A stretch of DNA of 64,000 nt. It comes from Muscardinus avellanarius (taxonomy: Eukaryota > Chordata > Mammalia > Rodentia > Gliridae). Within the stretch, counting starts at the first letter, position 1. Every line of letters begins with the position of its first letter. Location: assembly GCA_963383645.1 (NCBI GenBank), contig OY726573.1, positions 14,590,989-14,654,988 of the forward strand, given 5' to 3'. The notes below the pieces were generated by a model that was not told where the DNA came from, made no database searches, and worked only from the letters and a program-made list of their open reading frames with translations. This document shows positions 20,366-31,866 of this stretch, piece after piece. The translations under genes and the position numbers were made by a program.

Positions 20366-20785
20366 AGCCGGGTGTGGTGGCACACGCTTGTAATCCCAGC
20401 ATTTGAGAGGCAGAGACAGGAGAATTGCAAGTTCGAGGCCAGCCTCAGCAATTTATTGAGACCTCAGCAACTTAGTGAGACCCTGTTTCCAAATAAAAAC
20501 TAAAACAGGGCTAGGGATATAGCTCAGAGGTAGAACGCCCTGGCTTCAACCCCCAGTGCCACAAAAAAATTAAATAAAATCTTTCAAAAGTTCAAGTTGG
20601 GCATGGCGGTCGGTGCATGCCTGTAATACCAGTACTTGGGAGGCTGAGTCCAGAGGGTCATAGCTTCTAGGACAGCCTCACAATTTAGTGAGGCTTGTGT
20701 CAATAAACAATAAACAGATAAACAATAAAATAGGGCTGGGGGTGTAGTTAGGAGGCAGAGCGCTCCTGGGTTTCCCCAGGAGTTG
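20366..20785 (+). mobile_element. two dimeric SINEs
   Basis: Copies 20366-20565 and 20593-20785. The second has a rearranged linker with a duplicated 'ataaacaataaac' segment. Confidence 0.85.
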
Positions 20786-22002
20786 AGGCCCTCCAAAAAC
20801 AGGGTTGCTGGGGGGAGGATGGGCCTCTAAAAGAGCTTCCTGACCATTAGCCCCAGTCTGGGTCCAATGGACAGGAGACTGAGGCACAGACAGTGCTTTC
20901 ATCTCCCCAACATGCACGCCACCCCCAAACCTTCTGTTGTCTCTGCGAGGTGGTGCTTGAAAAGCCCAGCCTGTTAGGTCTGAACACACCTCCCTTCCTC
21001 TCGGCTCCTTTTGCAGGCTCCAAGGGCTGGAAGCCTGGTGTTTCCTGCTTCACCAAAGTGTGAATCGGGAAGGGGCACACCTGGCATTCTGGCGCTCACA
21101 CACCAGTGCACCCGAACACAGGCATGTATCCTCCAGCCACACACACATGTCCCCCCACCCCCGAGCAGCTGTACACATTCTGATCGTGTTGCTTTTTTTT
21201 TTTTTTTTTTAATTCTCCCAGATTGAAAAAGAAGCCCAGCCCCAGGGCAGAAGCAATTCTGTGGGACTAGGCAGATTTCTTGAAGCCTCAAATTCACAAA
21301 TTCCTTCCTCAGCCTACAGAAAGGGGCGGGGGAGCAACGCCAGGATGCCCAGGGATTCTCGGGGACCCAGTGAGAGGGCTTCCCACGGAGAATTAGGGGG
21401 CCGGGTGGGCAGTGGTCACAGGACCCCAGCCCCTTCTCGGTCTCTCGGCATAACTCTCCTGGGCCCTGCACCCACACAGAGAAGCCCCAGGCTGCCCAGT
21501 GAAGAGATCCAGAGCTCTGGATGCGGGAGACGGCGTTCCAAGAACAAGATGAGGTTAAGCGCCCAATTGGAGTTTTCCCAGCAAGAAAAGACATTAGCTC
21601 ATGGGAGCTGAAACATCTGATTGGTTCCAGAAACGGAATGGTTCTCATCAGCAGAGGCAGGAAGTGGTGGGGACCTGGGTGTTTTATAGATAAAGAGAGA
21701 GCGGAGACAGGAAGCCCATTAGGGGCTCCCTCTCAGCTCCAGGGAACCCCCGTTTCCCATTAGAACTGTGTGCTTTTTCTCAAGAGAAAGGAAGGACAGA
21801 AGAAAGAAAAGAAAGGAAGGGTGTGTAAGAGCCAAGCCCCTAAGCAGCCAGGTGGACAGACACCCCCACATCTCACCTTTCATAACCGCTGCTGTCCATG
21901 GGGTTAGAGTCAAGACCTGCACGCCTCCCAGGGCGATCTCATCTCTCTGGGTACCTGAAGAGCCCTTGCCTCTGTGGGGTGGCTATGAGCCCTTAGGCTC
22001 AG

Positions 22003-22004
<2 letters not shown>
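20786..22004. other. unique intergenic block, 1.2 kb
   Basis: One of the longer repeat-free blocks, apart from a poly(T) run at 21192-21211. It has long overlapping open frames on both strands (for example minus 20974-21648), but one runs through the poly(T) as poly-Lys and none shows a domain, so I do not call a gene. Confidence 0.5.

Positions 22005-22058
<54 letters not shown>
22005..22058. repeat. (CT)n microsatellite
   Basis: About 27 CT units. The next 275 bp (to 22335) are unique, with a possible MIR-like piece near 22230-22310. Confidence 0.93.
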
Positions 22059-22059
<1 letters not shown>

Positions 22060-22335
22060 GATTGTCACCCTTAAACCCCTTTTCCTAGGCTCTTGGCCAG
22101 GATCCCCCAAATTATGGGCCAGGATTTGGGTCAGCGGGAGGGGCTCTGAAACTCCCGGCCGCTTGTTTCAAGCTCTCTTACGGTTGAGCACTCGGACACC
22201 TCTGTGAGCGCCTCTCCTTCTGTAATTTCCATCCCAGCAATATTTACTGGAGTTTCCTGTATGAGCAACTGGGCGCCGAGGCCCAGGGGAGCAACACGAG
22301 GCCCTGCCTCCAGCAGCGCGTCTTCCTGTTTTCTG

Positions 22336-22528
22336 TGGTACTGGGGATTATTGAACCCACGGAGGCTCTACCTCCAAGCTACACCTCCATCCCTTTTGAT
22401 TATTTTATTTTGAAACAGGGTGTGGCTGAGAGTATCACTAAGTTGCTAAGGCTGGCCTCAAACCTATAATCCTCCCATCTCAGTCTCCCAAGTACTGGGA
22501 TTACAGGTGTGTACCACAATGCCAGCTA

Positions 22529-22576
<48 letters not shown>

Positions 22577-23238
22577 TGTGTTTTACTGAGGATTGAATCC
22601 AGAGGGGCATTTTACCTCTGCATTTACACCCCCAGGCTTTTTTTTTTTTTTTTTTTTTTTTTTTTGCGGGTCTAGGGATGGAACCCAGGGGCATTCTACC
22701 TCCAAGCTACACCCTCAGCCCTATTTTTATTCTTTATTTTGAAACAGGGTCTCACTGAGTTGCAGAGGGCCTCAGTAAGTAGCTGAGGCTGTCTGGGAAC
22801 CACGATCCTCATGTCTCAGCCTCCCGAATGCTGGGATTACAAGCGTGCGCCACCACGCTTTTTAATTAATTAATTAATTAATTAATTTATTTATTTATTT
22901 ATTTGCGGGTCTGGGGAGGGAACCCAGGGACATTCAACCTCCAAGCTACTCCCCCTGCCCTATTTTTTATTCTTTATTTTGAAACAGGGTCTCACTAAGT
23001 TGCGGAGGCCCTCACTGAGTAGCTAAGGCTGTCCGCGAACTGAGATCCTCCTGTCTCAGCCTCCCGAATGCTGGGATTACAAGCGTGCGCCACCACGCCC
23101 GGCTATTTTTTGTTTTGAACAGGGTCTTGCTAGGTGACTGAGAGTCTTACTACATCGCCGAGGCTGGCCTCAAGCCTACGGCAATCCTCCTGTCTCAGCC
23201 TCCCAAGTACTAGGATAACAGGGGTGTTCAATGCCCGG
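22336..23238 (-). mobile_element. SINE nest with two inner copies
   Basis: Dimer 22336-22526, then (GT)n 22533-22580. An outer element is split into its ID half (22580-22640) and B1 half (23106-23238) around two complete dimers (22660-22858 and 22903-23104). (TTAA)n/(TTTA)n runs join them at 22861-22902. Confidence 0.85.
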
Positions 23239-23530
23239 CTGAAGCTTGTCTTCTCCTGGCAGCAGAGAGCCCTCCGAGAGCGGCGACATTGGCCAAGTGG
23301 AGGCTTCCCCTCCACTCCCGTGGTGTGATGGCTGAGGGGCCCCTTTGCTTTAGCTTCTAAAACTCAAGGGTCCCCTGTGTAGATTGAATCCAGAGGGGCA
23401 AAGTCAGGATGAGGGCCAGGTTTGGAGGTATCCAGAGCATGGCATCACCCTCATGGTGGGGGTTGGGGGCCAGGGAGAAAAAGGAGACACTTTAAGACTT
23501 TTATGAGGAAAAGAGCTAGATTTTTGTTAT
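23239..23530. other. unique intergenic sequence
   Basis: GC-moderate, with no feature recognised. Confidence 0.5.
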
Positions 23531-23536
23531 TGTTGT

Positions 23537-23999
23537 TACTGGGAATTGAACCCCGGGGCATTCTACCTCTGAGTTGCACCCTCAGCCCAATTTTTTATTC
23601 TTTATTTTGAAACAAGGTCTCACTAAGTAGCTGAGGCTGGCAGTGAACCAGGTACTGGGATTACAAGTGTGTGCCGCCACATCCGAGCTACATCCCCAGC
23701 CCTATTTTTATTCTTTATTTTGAAACAGGGTCTCACTAAGTTGCAGAGGGCCTAAGTAGCTGAGGCTGGCGGCCAACCAGGATCCTCCTGTCTCAGCCTC
23801 CCAAGTACTGGGATTACAAGTGTGTGCCACCACATCCGAGCTATACCCCCAGCCCTATTTTTTTATTCTTTATTTTGAAACAAGGTCTCACTAAGTTGTG
23901 GAGGGCCTCACAAGGTAGCTGACACTGTCCGAGAACTGCAATCCTCCTGTCTCAGACTCCCAAATACTGGGATTACAAGCATTCACCACCACGTCCAGC
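23537..23999 (-). mobile_element. tandem SINE trimer
   Basis: After one complete ID start there are three head-to-tail units, each running from inside the ID half (gagct/gagtt...) through the B1 half: 23571-23694 (with an internal deletion), 23695-23837 and 23838-23999. The junctions read 'ccacatccgagctacatccc' and 'ccacatccgagctatacccc', so the breakpoint is identical. Confidence 0.85.
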
Positions 24000-24026
24000 T
24001 AAGAGCTGGATTTTTTTGGGGGGGTG

Positions 24027-24225
24027 GTGGTCTGGGGATGGAACCCAGGGGCATTCGACCACTGAGCTACAACCCCTACCCTATTTTTTATTCTTTATTT
24101 TGAAGCAAGGTCTCACTGACTTGCAGAGGGCCACACTAAGTAGCTGAGGCTGGTCGCGAACCGCGATCCTCCTGTCTCAGCCTCCCAAATGCTGGGATTG
24201 CAAGCGTGCGCCACCACGCCCGGCT
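24027..24225 (-). mobile_element. dimeric SINE
   Basis: Complete copy. 'aagagctggatttt' occurs on both sides (about 24000-24014 and 24224-24238), a 13-15 bp target-site duplication. Confidence 0.92.
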
Positions 24226-24238
24226 AAGAGCTGGATTT

Positions 24239-24665
24239 TAAAACGTCCGAAGGAATGACAGCCAGCTGAGTGCATGATGGTGCGCTCGCCTTGTAGTCTG
24301 CAGAACAAAACGCCATGGACTTGGAGCCCTAAACCAGACCTCACTTGTCATCTCAGAGTTGCAGATCAGAGCCCGGGATTTAATGAAGCAACAGCTAAGT
24401 ACAGCCTTGATCCATCAGTACAGTAATCGATTAACAGGATGTCCGGCCTTCGAGGGGAAGAGGCCAGACCTTAAGTGAGAGAGCAGGAAGCCATCACTGT
24501 CCCTGGTGAGAAGGGGCTCCCCAGCCCCCACGAGCCCTTTGCTTGTCAGTCAAACAACAGTCCTTCTGAGTAGCAGCTGGATGCCAAACACCAAGCCAAG
24601 CCAAAGGGTCAAGGTGAGGAGCCATTGATGTGGTACCTGTCTCTTGGAGTTTATGGCAGTCTCTC
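24239..24665. other. unique intergenic sequence
   Basis: Includes the AT-rich text 'cagtaatcgattaacaggat' within otherwise GC-moderate sequence. It may contain an ancient MIR near 24560. No coding signal. Confidence 0.5.
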
Positions 24666-24674
24666 TTTTTTTTT

Positions 24675-25025
24675 TGATATTTTTTTAAAATTTATTTTTA
24701 TTGGTGCATTGTAATCATACATCACATTGGAATACAAGACTTGAGAGGATATACAAGCACACATCATCCGATTAGCCCTCATCCAGCCTCCATCCCATTC
24801 CCTCCCCCTCCCTCGATCCCATGCTTGTTTGGTGATTAACTTTGATACATATGTTTATGTACCTCCTGCTTTTTAAAGAGGCTCCATCCTCCCCTATTTC
24901 ATACCCTCTGATTGGTCACCTTAATTGCTTCACTATAGGGCCCTTTCTATAGCTCGACCTCTTCCTGTTGCCCCTTTCCTCCTAGTTATTGCTGATTAGG
25001 GGAAGCATCTGGTTTTAATTTTCTG
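24675..25025 (-). mobile_element. L1 3' UTR fragment
   Basis: Starts with T-rich 'tttttattggtgcattgtaa' and a C-rich tract, equivalent to the first 170 bp of 54264-54430 but clearly more diverged. The rest (to about 25025) is presumably more of the same L1 3' end. It is a different L1 subfamily. Confidence 0.6.
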
Positions 25026-25223
25026 CGATATTTCACTGTGCATGCCGCGTTGCAAATACCGATCCCACTCTTGACGGCCCCAGTTGTGGCCTGGCTACCT
25101 GGTGGACTGATCCAGAACTCGCTGGCTCAAGCAGCGGCCTTGCCTCACGGAAGGCCCTGGTTCTGGCCTCACTGGCCCCGACACTGGCCTAACCCCTCAG
25201 CTGGCTCTGATCAGAGAGACATG

Positions 25224-25857
25224 TCGCTGTAATCCCAGCACTGGGGAGGCTGAGGTAGGAGGATCACAGGTTTGAGGCCAGTGTCAGCAATTTAATGAGA
25301 CCCTGTTTTGAAATAAAAAATAAAAAGGGCTGGGGGCAAAGGTTGAAGGAAGAATGCCTCTGGATTCAATCCCAGTAGGAAGAGAAAGGAAAGGAAGGGA
25401 GAAAGGGAAAAGAAAAGACAGACATTAAAGAAATAGTCCTGAAGTCGGGCGTGGTGCCGCACGCTTGTAATCCCAGCATTCGGGAGGCTGAGACAGGAGG
25501 ATCCTGATTCGTGGACAGCCTCAGCTACTTAGTGAGGCCCTGTGCAACTCAGTGAGACCCTGTTAAAAATAAAAAATAAAAAATAGAGCTGAGGGGGTAG
25601 CTCAGAGATAGAATGCCCCCAGGTTCCATCCCCAATACTGCAAAAAAGAAAAAAAGAAAGAAAGAAAAAAAAAAAGAAAAAGAGAGAAGACAGTATGTGG
25701 CAGGCCTAGACAGGAGAATCACAGGTTCAAGGCCAGCCAGCAACCTAGTAAGGCCCTTAGCAACTCAGTAAGACCCCATTTCAAACTAAAAATAAAATAG
25801 AGCTGGGGGTGTAGCTCAGAGGTAGAATACCCCTGGGTTAAATACCCAATACCACCA
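25224..25857 (+). mobile_element. three plus-strand SINEs
   Basis: 25224-25378 (5'-truncated), 25445-25645 and 25695-25857 (5'-truncated), separated by their GAAA-rich tails. Confidence 0.85.
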
Positions 25858-25858
25858 A

Positions 25859-25898
<40 letters not shown>

Positions 25899-25977
25899 AG
25901 AAGAAGAAGAAGAAGAAGGAGGAGGAGGAGGAGGAGGAGGAGGAGGAGGAGGAGGAGGAGGAGGAGGAGAAGGAGCT
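25859..25977. repeat. purine array (GA)n-(GAA)n-(GGA)n
   Basis: Three successive pure purine blocks in the tail of the preceding SINE: GA to about 25894, GAA to about 25917, GGA to about 25972. The unique stretch 25978-26208 follows. Confidence 0.95.
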
Positions 25978-26208
25978 GGGGTCTCAAAATCCACTTCAAG
26001 AATATGTCCCAATAACCTAACTTTCTCCCGCTATGCCCCACCTTCTGAAGGTTCCCCCCACCCCCAGAAGTACCTTGGATGGTGAACCAAGCTGCCAACA
26101 CAGGGGCCTTTGGGGAACATTCAAGAATCAAACTATAATTAAAAGCATGTCATTTTTAAGCCAGGAGGGAGTAAAATCATTCTGCTTTTAGAAAAGCTGA
26201 CTCTAAGC

Positions 26209-26389
26209 CAGGCGTGGTGGCGCAGGCTTGTAATCCCTGCACTTGGGAGGCAGAGACAGGACGATCACGCAGGTTTGAAGCCAGCCCCAGCTGGCTTAAG
26301 AGACCCCGTTTCCAAATAAAAAATATAAAAATAGGTTTGGGAGTGTAGCCTGGAGGTAGAAGGCCCCTGGGTTCCATCCCTAGTACTAC

Positions 26390-26420
<31 letters not shown>

Positions 26421-26431
26421 AAGAAAAAGGA

Positions 26432-26467
<36 letters not shown>

Positions 26468-26470
26468 ACA

Positions 26471-26506
<36 letters not shown>

Positions 26507-26514
26507 AGGAAGGA

Positions 26515-26558
<44 letters not shown>

Positions 26559-26780
26559 AAAGCTGACTCTAAGCCAGGCGTGGTGGCGCACACTTGTGAT
26601 CCCAGCATTCGGGAGGCTGAGACAGAGGATCGCGATTCGCGGACAGCCTCAGCTACTTAGTGAGGCCTTTGCAACTCAGTGAGACCCTGTTTCAAAATAA
26701 AGAATAGAAAATAGGGCTGGGATGTAGTTTGAAGGTAAAACATCCCTGGGTTCCATCTCCAGTACTGCAAAAAAAAAAAA

Positions 26781-26856
<76 letters not shown>

Positions 26857-26892
26857 GAGAGAGGGAAAAAAAAGAAAGAGAGAAAGAGAAAA
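26209..26892 (+). mobile_element. two SINEs with long GAAA tails
   Basis: SINE 26209-26388 with a 170-bp A/GAAA tail (26389-26561), then SINE 26572-26768 with a 120-bp GAAA tail (26769-26892). 'aaaagctgactcta' follows each tail and also precedes the first SINE (26193-26206), so it is the repeated target site. Confidence 0.9.
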
Positions 26893-27300
26893 GCTGACTC
26901 TAGCTCCTTCATGGAGAATGGATTGGTGGGGAAGGGGCGAGAAAGGAAGGAAGCAGGATGGATGCCAGAAGCCCCTCTTAAGGGTAATGTATATTTTTTT
27001 TAGGTAAAATTATGACCGTCATATAATATAAAACAGACACACTCGTTATTTATAGAGGGAACTGATATGCTGTAAAACATGGTTCAAAGGAGAATCCAAG
27101 ACACAGACCCCTGTGTAGACTGTCAGGAACTCTTGATCCGATTTGCTAATAGACGCACGGCTATCTCTTCCATCTCTTCCTCAGGGCAGAAATCTATTGC
27201 ATTTTCCTTGCTCAGAGCTCATCTGAATTTCTATGAACAGAAGTCATTTGTACCCTCTCCAGAAGTTAACTTCTTGCCTCGAAAGAGTGGCCAATAGTGT
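26893..27300. other. unique intergenic sequence
   Basis: A 72-codon frame (27079-27297, plus) lies in repeat-free sequence. It has no recognisable domain, splice sites or paralogue in the window, so I do not call it a gene. Confidence 0.45.
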
Positions 27301-27353
27301 TTGTTTTTCTTTTCTTTCTTTTTTTTTTTTTTTTCTTAAAAAGACAGAAAGGA

Positions 27354-27555
27354 AGCCGGACGTGGTGGCGCGCGCCTGTAATCCTAGCACTTGGGAGGCT
27401 GAGACAGAAGGATCGCAGCTTCGCGGCCAGCCTCAGCTACTTAGTGAGGCCCTCTGCAATTTAGTGAGACCCTGTTTCCAAATAAAGAATAAGAAATAGG
27501 GCTGAGGGTGTAGCTCGGAGGTAGAATGCCCCTGGGTTCCATCCCCAGTAATAAA
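27354..27555 (+). mobile_element. dimeric SINE
   Basis: Complete copy with TSD-like 'cagaaagg' on either side. Confidence 0.9.
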
Positions 27556-27866
27556 GCAAAACAAAAAAACCCAGAAAGGCACAAATCTCCAGAGAGACAG
27601 ATAACCCCCAGAAGAATCCTTTAGAGATAACACCCTTGGAAGGAAATCCAGAAATAGTTTGCATATTTTGAAGTCTATTGCAAATTTTTCTGACAACCTC
27701 AGGCTGCTCTCATGGGCCAGGCCAACTTGGGCTTGTTCAGAGGACCCGTTCTGTGGTTAAGCTGAAGCAGTGGGGCCCAAACTCCTCCCTGGCTCCTGAC
27801 AGGCACGTCCAGAGACACCATAGGAACTACAGACTGCTCAGAATCGGCTGGAAAGCTTTCAGCCGA

Positions 27867-28107
27867 GCCAGGCACGGTGGAACACTCGCCTGTCGTCTCA
27901 GTACTTAGGAGGCTGAGACAGGAGGATCGCACGTTCACAGCCAGCCTCAGCAACCTAGTGAGACCTTCTTTCAAAATTACAAAAAATAAATAAATAAAAC
28001 TGGGGATGCAGCTCGGAGGTAGAATGCCCCTGGATTCCACCCCCAGAAGCACACAACACACACACACGCACACACACACACACGCACACGCACACGCACG
28101 CACACAC
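27867..28107 (+). mobile_element. dimeric SINE with (CA)n/(CG) tail
   Basis: Dimer to about 28052, then a CA array with CG steps. Confidence 0.88.
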
Positions 28108-28285
28108 CTTTTAGCTTAGCTATTAAGTTTCTGCCTGCTTAGCATTCTATGTTATCTTACCTTTCTGCTTCCTAAATCTTACTCTCAGTTGTTTATATTA
28201 TTTAAGTATCACTTTCTTCGTGTGTGTGTATTTATTTAATAAATAAATGATAATAAATAAACAAATAATATTAATTTGTTTATTT

Positions 28286-28696
28286 TGCGGCACTAGGGAT
28301 GAAACCTAGGGGCATTCTACCTCTGAGCCACACCCCCAGCCCTATTTTTTTATTTTTTTATTTTGAAACAGGGTCTCACTGAGTTGCAAAGGGCCTCACT
28401 AAATAGCTGAGGCTGTCTGGGAACCGCGATCCTCCCGTCTCAGCCTCCCACACTGGCTTTTTTTTTTTTTTTTTTTTTTTTTTTTTGGTGGTGGTACTGA
28501 GTATGGAACACAGGAGCTTTCTACCTCCAGGCTACACTCCCAGACCTATTTTTTTTTTTTTTTAATTTGGAAACAGAGTCTCACTAAGTTGCTGAGAGCC
28601 TCACTAAGCAGCTGAGGCTGGCTTCGAACCTGTGTGATCCTCCTATTTCAGACTCCCAAGTACTGGGATTACAAGCATGTGCCACCACTCAGGGCT
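28286..28696 (-). mobile_element. two minus-strand SINEs
   Basis: 28286-28455 (left end truncated) and 28460-28696, the second with a 31-T tail. Confidence 0.87.
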
Positions 28697-28827
28697 CTTT
28701 ATATACATTAAAACGTTAAAAATACAAGTTCTTTAAGGAGGAGTTAGTAATATTAATGATTGCCAGCATGTTCTATCAGCACTTGGCCGTGCGACAGGGT
28801 TGACCACTTTGTTTCTGCTTAGTTTTG

Positions 28828-29003
28828 ATGCTGGGGATGGAACCCAGGAAAACTCAACCTCTGAGCTACACCCTCAGCTCATTTTATTTTTTCATTTTGA
28901 AACAGGGTCTCACTAAGTTGCTGAGGCTGGCCTCGAACCTGTGATCCTCCAGTCTCAGCCTTCCAAGTACCAGGGTCACAGGTGTGCGCCACCAAGCCCA
29001 GCT
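28828..29003 (-). mobile_element. dimeric SINE
   Basis: Complete copy with AAAACTCAACC in the ID half. Confidence 0.87.
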
Positions 29004-29019
29004 CGGGCCGAACACTTTA

Positions 29020-29115
29020 AAAACAGGGTCTCATTGAATCCTCTCAACAATCTTACAAGGCAGGTGTTACCATAAATCTCACCTTATAGACAAAGAAAAG
29101 GTGAGCCAGAGGTCT
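29020..29115 (+). mobile_element. MIR fragment
   Basis: 'gtctcattgaatcctctcaa' with 'aggcaggtgttaccataaat' and 'cttatagacaaagaaaaggt' follows the order of the MIR core. Unique AT-rich sequence (29116-29364) follows. Confidence 0.65.
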
Positions 29116-29364
29116 GGCCGACTTTTTGAATTAATATTTAATTGAGTGAAATTACAAGTCAAAAAACCTGGTACTTCCTCAGGCTTTGACTTGCACCTGT
29201 CTTCCCTCTTTTTGTCTAGCATATGGTAACTGTCACTTTTAACAGGATTCTGAACGCTTGATCCCAACTACAAAGCTAAACTCCTTTTAAACATTTTAAA
29301 TTGCATTTAGACATCAATTGATTGTATTCAGCTTTCTTTTATGTACTTAAATAGTCTGACTTTA

Positions 29365-30113
29365 CTGGGTGCAGTGGTGGCCGCTTATGTTAAAAGACTA
29401 GAGGCTAAGGTGAGGAGGATCACAGCTTTGAGGCCAGCCTCGGCAATTTAGCGAGACCCTGTTTCAAAAAATAAAAATAAAAATAAAAAAATAAGCCGGG
29501 CGTGGTGGTGCACACTTGTGATCCTAGCATTTGGGAGGCTGAGACAGGAGGATCACAGGTTTGTGGCCAGTCTCAGCTACTCAGTGAGGCTCTCCGCAAC
29601 CTAGTGAGACCCTGTTTCAAAAATAAATAATAAAAATAGAGCTGGGGGTGTAGCTCGGAGGTAGAAAGCCCCTGGGTTCCACCCCCAGTATCACTCGCGC
29701 ACACGTGCGTGCACAAAAACACATAAGCACGCACGCACACACGTACACACACATTACTATCAGCTGTGTGTGATGGCGCTCACCTGTAACTCCAGTAACT
29801 CCAGTTCATGGAGGCTGAGACTGGAGGATCACAAGTTTGAGAACAGCCTTAGCAAGTAGTGTCTCTCATCAACCTAGCAAGATCCTGTTTCAAAGTAAAA
29901 ATAAGGCCAGGCGTGGTGGCGCACACTGTAATCCCCGCGCTTGGGAGGCTGAGACAGGAGGATCGCGCAGGTTCGAAGCCAGCCTCAGCTACTTAGTGAG
30001 GCTCTCGGCAACTTAGTGAGACCCTGTTTCCAAATAAAATAGAAAATAGGTCTGGGAATATAACCCAGAGATAGAAAGTCCCTGGATTTCCTTCCCAGTA
30101 ACACACGCATGCG

Positions 30114-30155
<42 letters not shown>

Positions 30156-30222
30156 TAAAAATAAAATAGGATTAGGGGTTGTTTCTCAGAGGTAGAATAC
30201 CCCTAGGTTCAATCCCCAGTGC
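29365..30222 (+). mobile_element. plus-strand SINE cluster with nesting
   Basis: B1 half 29365-29494, dimer 29495-29700 with CA/CG tail to 29755, outer B1 half 29763-29905, inner dimer 29906-30103, CA array, and the outer ID half 30165-30222. Confidence 0.83.
30104..30153. repeat. alternating (GC)n-(AC)n tract
   Basis: About six GC/CG dinucleotides run straight into about 16 CA units, giving 50 bp of strict purine-pyrimidine alternation. Confidence 0.9.
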
Positions 30223-30333
30223 CAAAACCAAAAAATATTATAAAACATTAATATCATAATTGGATTCCCTTATACTTTTTATACTTTACGTTAAATCTCC
30301 ACCGTTTTTTTATTTTTATTTTTTTACTCTTTG

Positions 30334-30542
30334 CAGTACGGGGGATGGTACCCATGTGTATTCTGCCTCCGAGCTACACCCTAAGCCCTATTTTTTAATT
30401 CTTTATTTTGAAACAGAGTCTCTGAGTTGCACAGGGCCTCAGTAAGTAGCTGTGGCTGTCCGCAAATCACAGTACTCCTGTCTCAGCCTCCCAAATGCTG
30501 GGATTACAAGCATGCGCCACCATACACGGTTTTCCATTGGTT

Positions 30543-30585
<43 letters not shown>

Positions 30586-30786
30586 TTGGTGATACTGAGG
30601 TTCCTGGAAGCCCTTCTACATCCGGGCTACACTCCCAGACCTATTTTATACTTTTTAAATTTTATTTGGAAACAGGGTCTCTTAAGCCAGCGCGGCTGGC
30701 TTCAAACCTGCGCGATCCTCCTGTCTCCGCCTCCCAAGCGCGAGGATGACAAGCGTGCGCCACCACGCCCGGCTCCATTGGTTTTA
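30334..30786 (-). mobile_element. two SINEs, the second with a perfect 13-bp target-site duplication
   Basis: Dimer 30334-30530. Then (TTTA)n and a TTCCTGGAA-subfamily dimer (30588-30773). TCCATTGGTTTTA flanks the second on both sides (about 30532-30544 and 30774-30786). It is a recent-looking copy with intact CpGs. Confidence 0.92.
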
Positions 30787-31008
30787 AAAGATTCTTACCC
30801 ACCAAGAAATTGGGGTTGCTTTCTTGATTCTCCTCAGATGACATCTCAACCATTCTATCACTGCGGTCCCAATGACCCCATAATTCAAAGAAGATGCCGC
30901 ATGTCCTAAGACACCCAGATCTAAGTTGAATGTTATATTCTACCCAGGAAGCCAAACTGCCGGATTTGGTTTTGAATGGCCTTGCTTTTAAGAGTAGTGA
31001 AGTCAGCC

Positions 31009-31368
31009 TGGCATGATGACCCATGTCTGCAATCCCAGTACTTGGGAGGCTGAAACAGGAAGATCACAGGTTTGAGGACAGGTTCAGAAATTTAGCAATG
31101 CTCTCGGTAACCTAGTGAGCTCCTGTTTTATTTATTTATTTATTTATTTATTTTTGCGGGTCTGGGGATGGAACCTAGGGGCATTCGACCTCCGAGCTAC
31201 ACCCCTGCCCTATTTTTTATTCTTTATTTTGAAACCGGGTCTCGCTAAGTTTTAAAGGCCCTCACTAAGTAGCTGAGGCTGTCCGCGAACCGCAATCCTC
31301 CAGGTCTCAGCCTCCCGAATGCTGGGATTACAAGCGTGCGCCACCACGCCCGGCTGAGCTCTTGTTTT
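31009..31368. mobile_element. old plus-strand SINE half with a minus-strand SINE inside
   Basis: B1 half 31009-31130 is interrupted by a minus-strand dimer (31155-31353) preceded by (TTTA)n. TGAGCTCCTGTTTTA and TGAGCTCTTGTTTTA flank the insertion. The outer ID half continues at about 31402. Confidence 0.85.
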
Positions 31369-31430
31369 AAAACGAAACAAAACAAAACAAATTTTTTTAA
31401 AGAGGGCTGGAGTGAATTGCATTCCCTGTA

Positions 31431-31431
<1 letters not shown>

Positions 31432-31482
<51 letters not shown>

Positions 31483-31665
31483 CCAGGCGTGGTGGCGCAT
31501 GCGCACACTTGTTATCCCAGCATTTGGGAGGCTGAGACCAGAGGATCGTGGTTTGCAGACAGCCTCAGCTACTTAGTGAGGCCCTGTTCCAAAATAAGAA
31601 TAAAAATTAGGGCCGGGTGTATCTCAGAGGTAGAATGCCTCTGGTTTCCATCCTCAGTACCTCAA
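31432..31665 (+). mobile_element. (CA)n array and dimeric SINE
   Basis: (CA)n 31432-31480, then dimer 31484-31665 with a shortened linker. AT-rich TAAA repeats fill 31670-31790. Confidence 0.87.
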
Positions 31666-31866
31666 AAAAAAGTAAATAAATATGCAGTTTGCTTATTAAA
31701 ATAAATATTTAAGTAAATAAAGTAAATGATAAATAAAGTAAATAAATAATTTTAAGTAAATAAATAAGCAAATAAATAAAATTATCAAGGTCATTTCTAA
31801 TACCAAAGAGCTTCGAACCAATAGAACCATACTTTCTTATTCTTTTGTCTCATTAAACTCCACAAG

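Noticed and set aside
20974..21648. 224-codon minus-strand open frame in unique sequence
   Set aside because: It passes through a poly(T) run as poly-Lys, has no recognisable domain and overlaps open frames on the other strand. Chance is more likely.
27079..27297. 72-codon frame in repeat-free sequence
   Set aside because: Short, with no recognised motif. Insufficient evidence for a gene without transcript or conservation data.
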